Of a stretch of 64,000 nt of DNA, positions 6,817-15,101 are shown one piece after another; positions within the stretch are counted from its first letter, which is position 1; the number at the start of each line of letters is the position of its first letter. The notes beneath the pieces were generated by a model. It was given only the letters and a program-made list of their open reading frames with translations. It made no database searches and was not told the DNA's origin. The position numbers and the translations under genes were made by a program. The DNA comes from Parasphingorhabdus sp. (GTDB taxonomy: Bacteria; Pseudomonadota; Alphaproteobacteria; Sphingomonadales; Sphingomonadaceae), in contig JAUCYS010000004.1 in assembly GCA_030373505.1 (NCBI GenBank), forward strand, positions 124,001 through 188,000, read 5' to 3'.

Positions 6817-7953
6817 TCACACTCCCAGCATCGCCCGTTTCTCTTCTGGTGACAGAAAATCTGCCTCGCAGACCTGCTTCCACAGCCGCTCGCGATCCTC
6901 CGACAAAGCCGGGATCTGATCCCGGTCCACCGCTAGCGCGACCTCGGGCCACCAGCCCCGCAGCGCCTCCGCCAGCCCGGCCAATATCTTCCCCGCCAGC
7001 GGCAAGATCGTCAGCCGCCACAGCGCCCGGTTGGCCTCGCGATAATTGGCGTAACTATTGTCGCCGGGCAGCCCGAGCAGCATCGGCGGCACGCCAAAGG
7101 CCAAAGCAATCTCCCGCGCCGCCGCTTCCTTGAGCGCGACAAAATCCATATCCGCCGGGCTCAGGCTCATCGACTGCCATTTCAGCCCGCCCTCAAGCAG
7201 CATCGGCCGTCCCGCATTGCCCGACCCGGCAAAGCTCGCCTCCATCTCCGCCTTCAACCGGTCAAACTGCTCCCCGGTCAGCGCCGACCCTTCAACGCCG
7301 GGATCATAGACCAGCGCCCCCGATGGCCGCGCCGCATTGTCCAATATCGCCTTGTTCCACTTCGCTGCTGCATTGTGCACCGCCACCGCCTTCGCCGCGG
7401 CACCGAGACAGCCCAGCCCATAATGGTCATCGGTCGGATGAAAGGCCTTGATATGGATAATCGCCGCTCGCCCCGTCGCGTCCTGCGCGGCCAGGCGCGT
7501 GACATGCTCTCCGGCCCGGTAGATATAGGCCACCGGCCAGCCCTTGCCATCCGGCTCCACCGTCACCCGGTCCGGGCGCAGCGCATAAAGCTCATCCGGC
7601 CGGCCATCGCCGCCGCCGATAATCTGGACATAGCCATTGCCATGCAGCAGCAAATGCGCCGCGATCGTTTCCAGCAGCGACTGGCCAGCGCTGCTCGTCT
7701 GCACCAGCGCCGCCACCCGCTCGTCCACCGGCAACAGCGGCGCTCCGCCAACCCCCTCGGCAACAATCCGCACCGCGCGCTGGGCAATGGCATTCTCGAC
7801 ATAGGCTTCGCGCACCCGCCCCTCATATGAAAATGGCGCGTCCCCCGAAAGAGCCGCGCCACCATAAGTGCCGATATAGGACCGCCCCAAAGGGGGCCGC
7901 ACCGATCCACCCCCGCCCTTGAAGGCAAGCGCGATATTGTTCCACAATGTCAT
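6817..7953 (-). CDS. Phage/GTA portal protein (gp3-like, HK97 type)
   Basis: 378 residues from an ATG at 7953 preceded by AAGGAA. HK97-type portal pattern: YVENAIAQRAVRIVAEGVGG, LLLHGNGYVQIIGG, ALRPDRVTVEPDGKGWPVAY, IIHIKAFHPTDDHYGLGCLG and IALAFGVPPMLLGLPGDNSY, the last being the hallmark. It forms the portal ring through which the terminase packages DNA. The frame is open for 71 more codons upstream through two repeats, but the good ribosome binding site and the family start both favour 7953. Confidence 0.92.
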   Translation of the reverse strand: MTLWNNIALAFKGGGGSVRPPLGRSYIGTYGGAALSGDAPFSYEGRVREAYVENAIAQRAVRIVAEGVGGAPLLPVDERVAALVQTSSAGQSLLETIAAHLLLHGNGYVQIIGGGDGRPDELYALRPDRVTVEPDGKGWPVAYIYRAGEHVTRLAAQDATGRAAIIHIKAFHPTDDHYGLGCLGAAAKAVAVHNAAAKWNKAILDNAARPSGALVYDPGVEGSALTGEQFDRLKAEMEASFAGSGNAGRPMLLEGGLKWQSMSLSPADMDFVALKEAAAREIALAFGVPPMLLGLPGDNSYANYREANRALWRLTILPLAGKILAGLAEALRGWWPEVALAVDRDQIPALSEDRERLWKQVCEADFLSPEEKRAMLGV

Positions 7954-7977
7954 GTTATTTCCTTGGTTCCGCAAGAT

Positions 7978-8055
7978 TGTGCTCCGCACTTGATGCGGAG
8001 CCCTCTCGGCGTTCAGTTTCCAACCTCCAGAGCTCCGCATCAAGTGCGGAGCACA
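7978..8055. repeat. Palindromic repeat, family D with perfect 23-bp inverted ends
   Basis: A 78-bp element. The left arm starts TGTGCTCCGCACTTGATGCG and the right arm is its exact complement over 23 bp, ending at 8055. It lies just upstream of the portal ribosome binding site. A related tandem version is at 17183-17317. Confidence 0.87.
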
Positions 8056-8092
8056 TAAACGATTACGTTCCGCTAAAGCATCGCCGCCTGCC

Positions 8093-8279
8093 GTGCCCCT
8101 GCGCAGGGCGCAGGCGACGAAAGCTTCCCCAAAGCTTTCTAAAGCCGAGCGGCCCATCTCGTGCACCGGTTTAGCTGCGCCTGAGAAGTGGCGAGCGCCT
8201 GTCTCAAATCTTGGCGCAAACCAGCACCATTGCGAATGACGAGAAGCCTCGAGATGGGCCCCTGCCTGCGCAGGGGCAC
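8093..8279. repeat. Palindromic repeat, family A (copy 4)
   Basis: 187 bp with inverted ends GTGCCCCTGCGCAGG and CCTGCGCAGGGGCAC, an inner AAGCTTCCCCAAAGCTTTCT, and CCCATCTCGTGC. It fills the terL-portal gap; its right end lies one base from the terL TAG stop. Confidence 0.87.
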
Positions 8280-8280
8280 A

Positions 8281-9669
8281 CTACCGCACCCTCGGCACCC
8301 GCTCTTTGCCCAACATCAGCTCGGTCAATGCCCACACCAGCGCATCCGCCCGGTCCGGCGACCGGCCCGGCCCGGCATAGCCACCGCCGATCAGCAACCC
8401 GCACAATTCGTCCTCGAGCTGCGGAAACGCACCAACATGATGCACCCGCCCATTCTCATACAGCGCCGCCACCGGTTCCGCTCGCGCGACCTTGCCGCGC
8501 GCCGCATGAACCAGCTTGACTGGCAGCGAAATCTTCGCCGCGTGCAGCACCGATTTCACCATCGCTCCGCCCTGATTGGCCTCGGCGATCACCCGGTCTG
8601 CGCCCCACAAATCCGCAGCCCGCGCCACCGCTCGCGCCCATATCTCCGGCCGCGCCTTTTCCACGCTGGCATCGGCCAGCACATAGGCCTCACCGTCCCG
8701 GCCCAGCCCCGCAACGACAATCCCGCAGGCATCTCCGTGCGCCGACGCCGGCGGATCGACCCCGATGACAATACGAACCAGGCCCTCCCCCCGTTCGTCT
8801 CGAGCGCAGTCGAGAGACCTCTTCGGACTGGCACCAGTGTCTCGACTCCGCTCGACACGAACGGCACCAACCCGGCACCCCTCAATCATCGCCCTGGTCC
8901 ATAACGCGCCTTCCAGATCCTCGATCAGCTCCCCGTCCAGCTCCTGCCGCCCCAGCCGGGTGCCGCCATAATCCGCCGCCATCGCGGTCAGAAACGCCAC
9001 CGGCAGATGCAGATCATTGTCATGCGTCCGCCCCCTGCTGATCACCACATCTTCGGCGCCGACCAGCTCCCGCACCAGCGCCACCGGTCGCGGCGTCGTG
9101 GTTGCCACGATCTGCGGCCGGAAGCCAAGGCGCAGGCCCATTTTCAGATTGTCCCAGGCCGCTTCCGCCTGCCCGCTATTGTTCATCCACTTGGCAATTT
9201 CGTCGCACCACGAGTGACTATGCTGGGGACCCCGCAAGCCCTCGGGTTCCGCTGCCGAATAAAGATGCGCCTGCGCGCCACTTGCCCAGCTCAGCCGCTT
9301 CAGCGACGGTTCCCAGACCGGCCGCTGCTTCGGCGGCGCGATCGACAGCAGACCGCTTTCGCCTTCGACCATCACCGTGCGGGTCTCGGCATAATTGGCT
9401 CCGACCAGAGCAAAGCGGGCGCTGCCATCGCTCTCGGCGATGCTGCGCACCCATTCCGCTCCGGCCCTAGTCTTGCCAAAGCCGCGCCCGGCCATGATCA
9501 GCCAGACCGACCAGTTGCCGTCCGGCGGCATTTGCTCCGGCCGTGCCCAGAACGGCCAGTGATGGAGAATGGCCCGCTGTTCCTGATCGCTCAGCGACGC
9601 GAAAAGCGCCTTGCGATGCCGCGGCTGCAAGCGGGCAATATATTCCGCGTCGCTGCCTTCATTCCTCAT
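8281..9669 (-). CDS. terL: Terminase large subunit/DNA packaging ATPase-nuclease (gp2-like)
   Basis: 462 residues. Walker A is GRGFGKTR (61-68), a Walker B-type SWCDE lies around 153-157 and a TTTPRP coupling segment around 190. The C-terminal RNase H-like nuclease starts at IVIGVDPPASA (Asp about 305) and ends near SPDRADALVWALTEL. It cuts and pumps DNA into capsids. A 74-bp palindrome (8791-8864) is read in frame as about residues 269-293, just between the ATPase and nuclease domains. No catalytic motif is hit. The start overlaps the small terminase gene by 11 bases. Confidence 0.93.
   Translation of the reverse strand: MRNEGSDAEYIARLQPRHRKALFASLSDQEQRAILHHWPFWARPEQMPPDGNWSVWLIMAGRGFGKTRAGAEWVRSIAESDGSARFALVGANYAETRTVMVEGESGLLSIAPPKQRPVWEPSLKRLSWASGAQAHLYSAAEPEGLRGPQHSHSWCDEIAKWMNNSGQAEAAWDNLKMGLRLGFRPQIVATTTPRPVALVRELVGAEDVVISRGRTHDNDLHLPVAFLTAMAADYGGTRLGRQELDGELIEDLEGALWTRAMIEGCRVGAVRVERSRDTGASPKRSLDCARDERGEGLVRIVIGVDPPASAHGDACGIVVAGLGRDGEAYVLADASVEKARPEIWARAVARAADLWGADRVIAEANQGGAMVKSVLHAAKISLPVKLVHAARGKVARAEPVAALYENGRVHHVGAFPQLEDELCGLLIGGGYAGPGRSPDRADALVWALTELMLGKERVPRVR
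8791..8864. repeat. Palindromic repeat, family E, inside the terL reading frame
   Basis: Arms CCGTTCGTCTCGAGCGCAGT and its near-complement ending GCTCGACACGAACGG form a stem of about 27 bp with three mismatches. It lies wholly within terL and does not break the frame; it encodes residues such as ERSRDTGASPKRSLDCARDE. Confidence 0.9.
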
Positions 9670-10135
9670 TATCGGAGACCGGTGGTGTTTCCTCCCGCTC
9701 CCGCCCGAGCAGCTTCGTCCGCATATCCGCCAGTTTCCTGTCGAGATCGGCGCGCACCTGCTCTGGGTTGATATCCTCCTCCGCCGCGCGGATCAGCGCG
9801 ACCATCTGCTTGTGGGCCAGCAGCAATTTGATCCCGACCCCGTCATTATAGTGTCTGACCGTCGCCACCTCTTTTCCATCGTGGAAAACGGGTTTCTCGA
9901 CGCCGTTGCGCGCGCGCTCGAGCATATCCATTTCGAGCAGCTCGTAGCCCGCCGCCAGCGAGCGCATCCATGCCCGAAAGAAATCCGGATCGCGCTCGCG
10001 CCACAGATAGACGGTCGATACCGCAACCCCGGCGACGGCTGCCGAATTCGCCACATGCGAACTGATCGCCAGCTCTTTCAGAAATTTCAGCTTGCGCCTG
10101 TCGTCAAATAATCCCCTGACTTCCGATTTTGCCAT
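9659..10135 (-). CDS. Terminase small subunit-like protein (gp1-like)
   Basis: 158 residues at the head of the GTA-like cluster, overlapping terL by 11 bases. The N-terminal region holds a helix-turn-helix: KFLKELAISSHVANSAAVAG then VAVSTVYLWRERDPDFFRAW. The rest is helical with a coiled-coil-like tail (QVRADLDRKLADMRTKLLGR). This fits a small terminase that binds DNA and loads TerL. In RcGTA-type systems the small subunit is adapted for non-specific packaging; whether that holds here is inference. Confidence 0.82.
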   Translation of the reverse strand: MAKSEVRGLFDDRRKLKFLKELAISSHVANSAAVAGVAVSTVYLWRERDPDFFRAWMRSLAAGYELLEMDMLERARNGVEKPVFHDGKEVATVRHYNDGVGIKLLLAHKQMVALIRAAEEDINPEQVRADLDRKLADMRTKLLGREREETPPVSDNEE

Positions 10136-10172
10136 AATTCACTCCGTACCGGATCGCCGCGAACCATCCGGA

Positions 10173-10205
10173 CACAAAAAAGGGCCTGCCGGTGCGAACG
10201 GCCCC
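10173..10205 (-). terminator. Probable terminator downstream of the patatin gene
   Basis: Read on the minus strand, GGGCCG, a loop of seven, CGG, a two-base bulge and GGCCC form a stem followed by six T. It lies about 100 bases beyond the patatin stop and 40 bases before the GTA small terminase, so it would separate the two transcripts. Confidence 0.5.
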
Positions 10206-10307
10206 GCCTTCTCGGCTGGATCGTTCAGAGCCGGTCGGCCCGAATCACAATTTCGCGATGTTCCCGATATGTACCTAAACAGCGTGACGATGTCAAGATA
10301 TTTTTAC

Positions 10308-12101
10308 CTATTTGGTAAAATTTCCTGTTAGATCCATCGTCGGCAACACCTGTTCGCCGATATATTCCGCCGCCATTTCCGCCAGTTTCCGGCCCATATG
10401 CCAGTCCAGTATCTGCATATCCGGAATGATCGGCGGATTGACCAATATATCCTCGTCGCCGAGCATTTCCTTCGATGCCATCCGGCTTGCCACCACCATC
10501 GACCGCGACATGATTTCGACGATCGAGGGAAATTCCGCCTTGCGCTTGCGCCGCAGAATCACATCCCGCAGCAAGGGCCATCGCCCCCGGATATCGCCAT
10601 ATTGAACGTCCGTGCGCCAGACCTCGTGCGGATCGCCCAGCGACACCACGATATTCGGACCGGCCTTGATCCCGTGCATCACCTTGACCGGAACATTGTC
10701 GAGCACGCCGCCGTCGACCAGGATATTGCCCTCGCTGTCGATAAACGGCGGCAATATCGTCGGCAGCGAGCCCGACGCCCGGACGCATTCCCACAAGGGT
10801 CCCCGCCGGTGGATATGCAGGCCATTGGTCGACAGGTTGGTCGAGACACCGAAAAAATTGATCGGCTGATCGGCGATATCCCGGGTGCCATAGCGACTCC
10901 TCAGCTCGCTGTCGAACACCGTCGGGTCGAGCAGCGAATAGATTGGCAGGGTGAACCGCCGCATCGCCCTGGCATGAATGAACATCGCTTCCATCTGGTC
11001 GAGCACCTCGTCGACCGACAATCCCCTCGCAATCGCGCCGCCCATTGCTGCGCCGGCGCTGGCCCCGCCGATAAAATCGATCGGAATATCCGCCTGCCGC
11101 AGAGCCTTGATCACACCAAGATGCGCGCAGCCCAGCGCTCCGCCACCCGCCAGCACCACGCCCACCGCCCGGCCGGTCAGAAACCGGGCGACCTTGGTAA
11201 AATCCGCATCCTGATCGAGGGCGACATGATGGTGCAGCTTCGGCGCCCGCGGATCGATCCACTCGCCGCTGCGGCTGATCGGCTTGCTGGCATTGGTGCG
11301 GAGCAGCAGCAAGGTCCTTTGCGGCTCCGCGATCCAGCCCATCGCTGCCTCTTCCATGGCATTGGGCGCGGGGTCCATCTTGCCGGGCCGCCCCACCATG
11401 ACCAGCGCATCGGCGTTGCGGCAGACCATCTGCCCCCAGTCTTCCGATCCGCTGCCATCAATCAGGACATAAGCGCCCCTGGATTCCTGTTCCGCCAGCC
11501 ACGCCTGATATTCATGCGCGTCGGCGGCCTCGCTGGTCGACCGGTCGATCGGAACAACCGGCGTCGTGGGCCTGACCACCGCTTCAAAGGCCGCCGCCAG
11601 CCGGGCCAGAAAACCGTCCGGCATCTGGCTGTTGCCGGCGGGCAGCAGCGCAATCACCCGCGGATTTTTTGCCGTTTCGGACGCGGTCCGCGCGGTCGCC
11701 ACCGCCAGCCGGGCCGAGACCAGCTTCAGCATCGCCGCATTCAGCTCCGGATGGCGCAGGGCGATCGCGTCAAACGCATCCCGCGAGACTTCCAGCACAT
11801 GGGAATCGCGCGTCGCAATCACATCGGCGGTGCGCTTGCCACCAGCAAAAAACGCCAGCTCGCCCACCGCTTCGCCGGTCTCGATATGCGCGACAATACG
11901 GCTCTGGTTGATCACCACGCGGAAGCGACCGGACTCAACAAAATAGAGCGCATCGGCATCGTCGCCCTGGCGCACCAGCGCCTCGCCGCCAACAATCTGC
12001 CGCATGACGGAAACCGATTGCAACGCCTCCAATGCTTCCGGCGCCACCCCTTCAAACAGGGCGTGTCGGCACAGGTCCGGCTTTTCTGTTGGTTCCACCA
12101 C
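10308..12101 (-). CDS. cNMP-binding/patatin-like phospholipase (NTE family)
   Basis: 597 residues. An N-terminal cyclic-nucleotide-binding (Crp-like) domain covers about residues 20-140 (VRQGDDADALYFVESGRFRV, GEAVGELAFFAG). The middle region (about 145-290) resembles the CobQ/MinD-like segment of this family. The patatin domain starts near 305 with GVVLAGGGALGCAHLGVIKA. The catalytic Ser is in GGASAGA and the Asp in VDGGVLDNVPV. It should hydrolyse phospholipids or lysophospholipids at the inner membrane. All catalytic motifs are intact. It sits just upstream of the GTA cluster on the same strand, probably as a separate unit. Confidence 0.92.
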   Translation of the reverse strand: MVEPTEKPDLCRHALFEGVAPEALEALQSVSVMRQIVGGEALVRQGDDADALYFVESGRFRVVINQSRIVAHIETGEAVGELAFFAGGKRTADVIATRDSHVLEVSRDAFDAIALRHPELNAAMLKLVSARLAVATARTASETAKNPRVIALLPAGNSQMPDGFLARLAAAFEAVVRPTTPVVPIDRSTSEAADAHEYQAWLAEQESRGAYVLIDGSGSEDWGQMVCRNADALVMVGRPGKMDPAPNAMEEAAMGWIAEPQRTLLLLRTNASKPISRSGEWIDPRAPKLHHHVALDQDADFTKVARFLTGRAVGVVLAGGGALGCAHLGVIKALRQADIPIDFIGGASAGAAMGGAIARGLSVDEVLDQMEAMFIHARAMRRFTLPIYSLLDPTVFDSELRSRYGTRDIADQPINFFGVSTNLSTNGLHIHRRGPLWECVRASGSLPTILPPFIDSEGNILVDGGVLDNVPVKVMHGIKAGPNIVVSLGDPHEVWRTDVQYGDIRGRWPLLRDVILRRKRKAEFPSIVEIMSRSMVVASRMASKEMLGDEDILVNPPIIPDMQILDWHMGRKLAEMAAEYIGEQVLPTMDLTGNFTK

Positions 12102-12161
12102 GCAAAACTCCCCGTTGGTGCGACCCGTCAGAGATTCTTATCCGGTCTTACCCCGCCACAA

Positions 12162-13244
12162 TCAAGGGTCCGCTTGTTCCATATGACATATCAGACCACG
12201 GCTCGGCGCAACCTCATTGGCCAACATCGCCAGATAGGCCGATTGCAGCGCTTCCGGTCCGGCGACCTCCTCAATCGTCAGATAGGCGCTGGCGCCTTTG
12301 ACAAAGGCAGCGAATTGCTCATCCACCCGCGCCCGAAACGCCGCCGGCCCGATCTCCTTGATCAGGCTTTCGGCTGCCGTCGGGGCAAAGAACAGTTCCG
12401 GCTTCGGCCCCTGCAGATCATTGGCGCCACCCCGCTCCTCGACATGGGTCGCACCAACCAGCGAACTGAACTTCAGATTATTGCCCCAATGTCGGTGAAT
12501 ATCCCCGAGCAGGGAGCCGTTACCGGCAAAATCGACCGAAACCGTCGCCCGGCCGGCATCGGCCGACGCCAGATCGTCATAGTCGAGCACCTCGTCATAC
12601 AGCCCGGTCCCTTCGACAAAGCCCTTGTTGCCCGCCGAGGTCAGGCCGATGCGCCGGATTTGCGGACTGAGATTTTTGGCAACCATCGCCAGCCCCAGAG
12701 CGGTTTTCGACGACGCACTGGTCATCACCAATGCCTCCGCCCCGAACCAGTCGTTCGACCGCATGAAATGCTCGATCAGGAAACTGGTGGTAAACAAGGG
12801 CTGAAAGATCGCCCGCTCCGCCTCATGCGCGCCCGCTTCCGTTCCCAGCCGCTGATACTGATTGTAGATGATCGCCAGCCCCTGGCGGTGCGCGGCCCCG
12901 TCGACAAAGCCGCCATCCTGCACATTCACCGGGGTCACCTGCAAATGGCTCGCCATCGGCAGATAGCCGTAGACCCGCTCGCCGACCGCGATATCCGGAT
13001 GGTCCGACGCCACCACCCGGGCAAAGCCCCAGACCGGAACGATGCCCCATTTGGCATCGCCGGTGGGGAAGAAATTCCAGTAGCCAAAGCCATCCCCGAC
13101 CACCGCATAGGTGATATTATTGGCGGTCAGCGCATATTTCTCGATTTCCAGCAGGATTTCGCCCGTTGCCAGAGCCGGCTGGTCGCTGTCGCGCCACTGC
13201 GTCCGCGCCAGATCATTCTTCTTCACCCACAGGCTCTGCATCAT
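12162..13244 (-). CDS. DUF2855 family protein (MDR-like)
   Basis: About 360 residues from the paired ATG codons at 13244/13241. LTANNITYAVVGDGFGYWNF, GIVPVWGFARVVASDHPDIA and GERVYGYLPMASHLQV give the look of a medium-chain dehydrogenase/reductase N-terminal domain, and a Rossmann-like half follows (ALVMTSASSKTALGLAMVAK). This matches DUF2855, a family without an assigned reaction. The open frame continues 22 codons upstream, but nothing supports that start. It lies 60 bases before the patatin gene and may be co-transcribed with it. Confidence 0.85.
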   Translation of the reverse strand: MMQSLWVKKNDLARTQWRDSDQPALATGEILLEIEKYALTANNITYAVVGDGFGYWNFFPTGDAKWGIVPVWGFARVVASDHPDIAVGERVYGYLPMASHLQVTPVNVQDGGFVDGAAHRQGLAIIYNQYQRLGTEAGAHEAERAIFQPLFTTSFLIEHFMRSNDWFGAEALVMTSASSKTALGLAMVAKNLSPQIRRIGLTSAGNKGFVEGTGLYDEVLDYDDLASADAGRATVSVDFAGNGSLLGDIHRHWGNNLKFSSLVGATHVEERGGANDLQGPKPELFFAPTAAESLIKEIGPAAFRARVDEQFAAFVKGASAYLTIEEVAGPEALQSAYLAMLANEVAPSRGLICHMEQADP

Positions 13245-13387
13245 CCTTGCTCCATCCGATTTTCCGGTTGCCGGACAGCATAAGCGCTCGCCGCCATTTG
13301 GCAAAAGCATTTGCCAAAAAGCGCTCGCCTGCTAATCCTGCCGCCAATGGAATATTGCGCGACCACGCGCCATCGGGGAGAATTTTT

Positions 13388-14944
13388 GTGAGTGCAGCAC
13401 CGGCTTCGGGTTTTGAGGCGGCGATCGTGCCGATCACCAATGTATCGGATTTCATCTGGGGCGGCACCTGGGAAGGCACCGAAATCCTCCCGATCCCGCC
13501 GATGGTGGTGTTCCTGCTCGGTGCCGGCATCTATTTCATGATCGGCCTGCGCGGCTATCCGCTGCTCCGCCTGTTTCCCGCTCTCGCTGGCCTGTTCAAA
13601 AAATCGTCGGACGAAGGCAAGGGCGAGATTTCTCCCTTCGCCGCGCTGTCGACGGCGCTGTCCGGCCAGGTCGGCACCGGCAATCTCGCCGGGGTTGCCA
13701 CCGCCATCACGCTCGGCGGCCCCGGCGCCATTTTCTGGATGTGGGTCACTGCCCTGTTCGGCATGGCGCTCGCCTTTGCCGAGGGCTCGCTGGCCGTTCG
13801 CTTCCGCGAACAGGCCGCTGACGGCACCTATCGCGGCGGCCCGATGAGCTACATCACCATCGGCCTCGGCCCGAAATGGACCTGGCTGGCGGTCCTGTTC
13901 TGCCTCGGCACGCTCTTCTCCGCGCTGGTTACCGGCAACGGCATCCAGGCCAACAGCCTCGGCGACAGCGCCAACGAACTGTTCGGCGTCGAGGAATGGA
14001 TCGGCGGCGCGGTCGCCGCGGTCGCCGTCTTCATCGTCATCATCGGCGGCATCAAGTCGATCGGCCGCGTCGCAGAAACGATCGTCCCCTGGATGGCCGG
14101 CGCCTATCTGCTGATGGCCTTGATCGCTCTCGTCATCAACATCCCCGACCTGCCGGAAACCTTCGGCCGCATCTTCGGCGGCGCCTTCAACGCCCAGTCG
14201 GCGAGCGGCGGCTTCCTCGGCGCAGCGATCATCATCGCGATCCGCGCCGGTGTTGCCCGCGGCCTGTTCTCCAACGAGGCGGGTCAGGGCTCGACCCCGA
14301 TCGCCCACGCCGTCGCCCAAACCAATGATCCGGCGGCGCAGGGCCGCTTTGCGATGATGGGCACCTTCATCGACACGGTAGTGATCTGCACCATGACCGC
14401 TCTGGTCATGCTCACCGTCGAGGGCAATTTCACCCATACGCTGGCCGATGGCACGGTGCAGGCAGTGAAACATGCCTGGCAGTCCGACCTCAACGGCTTC
14501 GCCATGACCTCCGGCGCCTTTGCCGCTGCCTTCCCCTTCCCGGTCCTCGGCATTCCGGTCGGCACGTTGATCGCCTCGGTGGCGCTGATCCTGTTCGTCT
14601 TCACCACCCTGCTCACCTGGAGCTATTATGGTGAGCGCGCGATCACCTATCTCTACGACCTGATCCCCGGATCAACCCTGACCGGCGAAAACCGGCTGCA
14701 TTTCGCATGGCGGATCCTGTGGTGCCTGGTGATCTTCGTCGGCTCCTTCGCTCCGCTCGAGCTGATCTGGCGTCTCGGCGACATTTCCAACGCGGTCATG
14801 ACCCTGCCCAATATCGTCGGCCTGCTGGCGCTGTCCGGCGTGGTCTTCGCGCTGGCGAAAGGCAACCGCTCCGCCGGCACCGACCATGGTCGTGAGACAC
14901 CGAAGGAACTGATGGAAGAAATCACCGGCGCACCGGGCCACTAG
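13388..14944 (+). CDS. Alanine/glycine:cation symporter (AGCS family)
   Basis: 518 residues from a GTG at 13388 with GGGGAGA seven bases upstream; the upstream open frame has no better start. Family marks are ALSTALSGQVGTGNLAGVAT, FGMALAFAEGSLAVRFRE, GTYRGGPMSY and RAGVARGLFSNEAGQGSTPI. About ten membrane-spanning segments are visible. It imports alanine or glycine with Na+ (or H+). It stands alone between divergent and unrelated neighbours. Confidence 0.93.
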   Translation: MSAAPASGFEAAIVPITNVSDFIWGGTWEGTEILPIPPMVVFLLGAGIYFMIGLRGYPLLRLFPALAGLFKKSSDEGKGEISPFAALSTALSGQVGTGNLAGVATAITLGGPGAIFWMWVTALFGMALAFAEGSLAVRFREQAADGTYRGGPMSYITIGLGPKWTWLAVLFCLGTLFSALVTGNGIQANSLGDSANELFGVEEWIGGAVAAVAVFIVIIGGIKSIGRVAETIVPWMAGAYLLMALIALVINIPDLPETFGRIFGGAFNAQSASGGFLGAAIIIAIRAGVARGLFSNEAGQGSTPIAHAVAQTNDPAAQGRFAMMGTFIDTVVICTMTALVMLTVEGNFTHTLADGTVQAVKHAWQSDLNGFAMTSGAFAAAFPFPVLGIPVGTLIASVALILFVFTTLLTWSYYGERAITYLYDLIPGSTLTGENRLHFAWRILWCLVIFVGSFAPLELIWRLGDISNAVMTLPNIVGLLALSGVVFALAKGNRSAGTDHGRETPKELMEEITGAPGH

Positions 14945-15046
14945 ATGGAAATTGTCACGACTCTCAGGCGCTCGGCGCACATTTTGCCCTGCTTTTCTTC
15001 CGCGCAATGGCCCGTTTCCGGCCCCGTACCGAGCGCAGTGAGGCAA

Positions 15047-15101
15047 GGCCGACCGGCCGCCGCGCCTTATTGGCGCGAAAGCCAAGGGCGCGGATGCGCC
15101 C
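15047..15101 (+). promoter_or_regulatory. Three consecutive hairpins in the yqaA leader
   Basis: GGCC-GACC-GGCC (15047-15058), CGCGCC-TTATT-GGCGCG (15061-15077) and GGGCGC-GGAT-GCGCCC (15086-15101) lie in a row 24 bases before the yqaA-type ATG. No T-run follows, so this is not a standard terminator. A structured 5' UTR or RNA-based control element is possible. Confidence 0.4.

Noticed and set aside
7954-8166. A 71-residue N-terminal extension of the portal protein
   Set aside because: It is encoded by two repeats; ATG 7953 has a good AAGGAA site and matches the family start.
1-10135. Active prophage
   Set aside because: No integrase, replication, repressor or lysis genes are visible and the gene order is that of a GTA; the left part is outside the window, so this is not fully excluded.
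10398-13283. A very long open frame (961 codons) on the plus strand opposite the patatin and DUF2855 genes
   Set aside because: It is antisense to two well-recognised proteins, rich in Arg, His, Gln and Pro, and has no ribosome binding site; it is a by-product of high GC codon use.
13241-14473. Open frame of 410 codons on the minus strand across the amino-acid symporter
   Set aside because: Composition is dominated by Asp, Ala, Gly and Arg, with no domain; the sense strand encodes a complete AGCS transporter.
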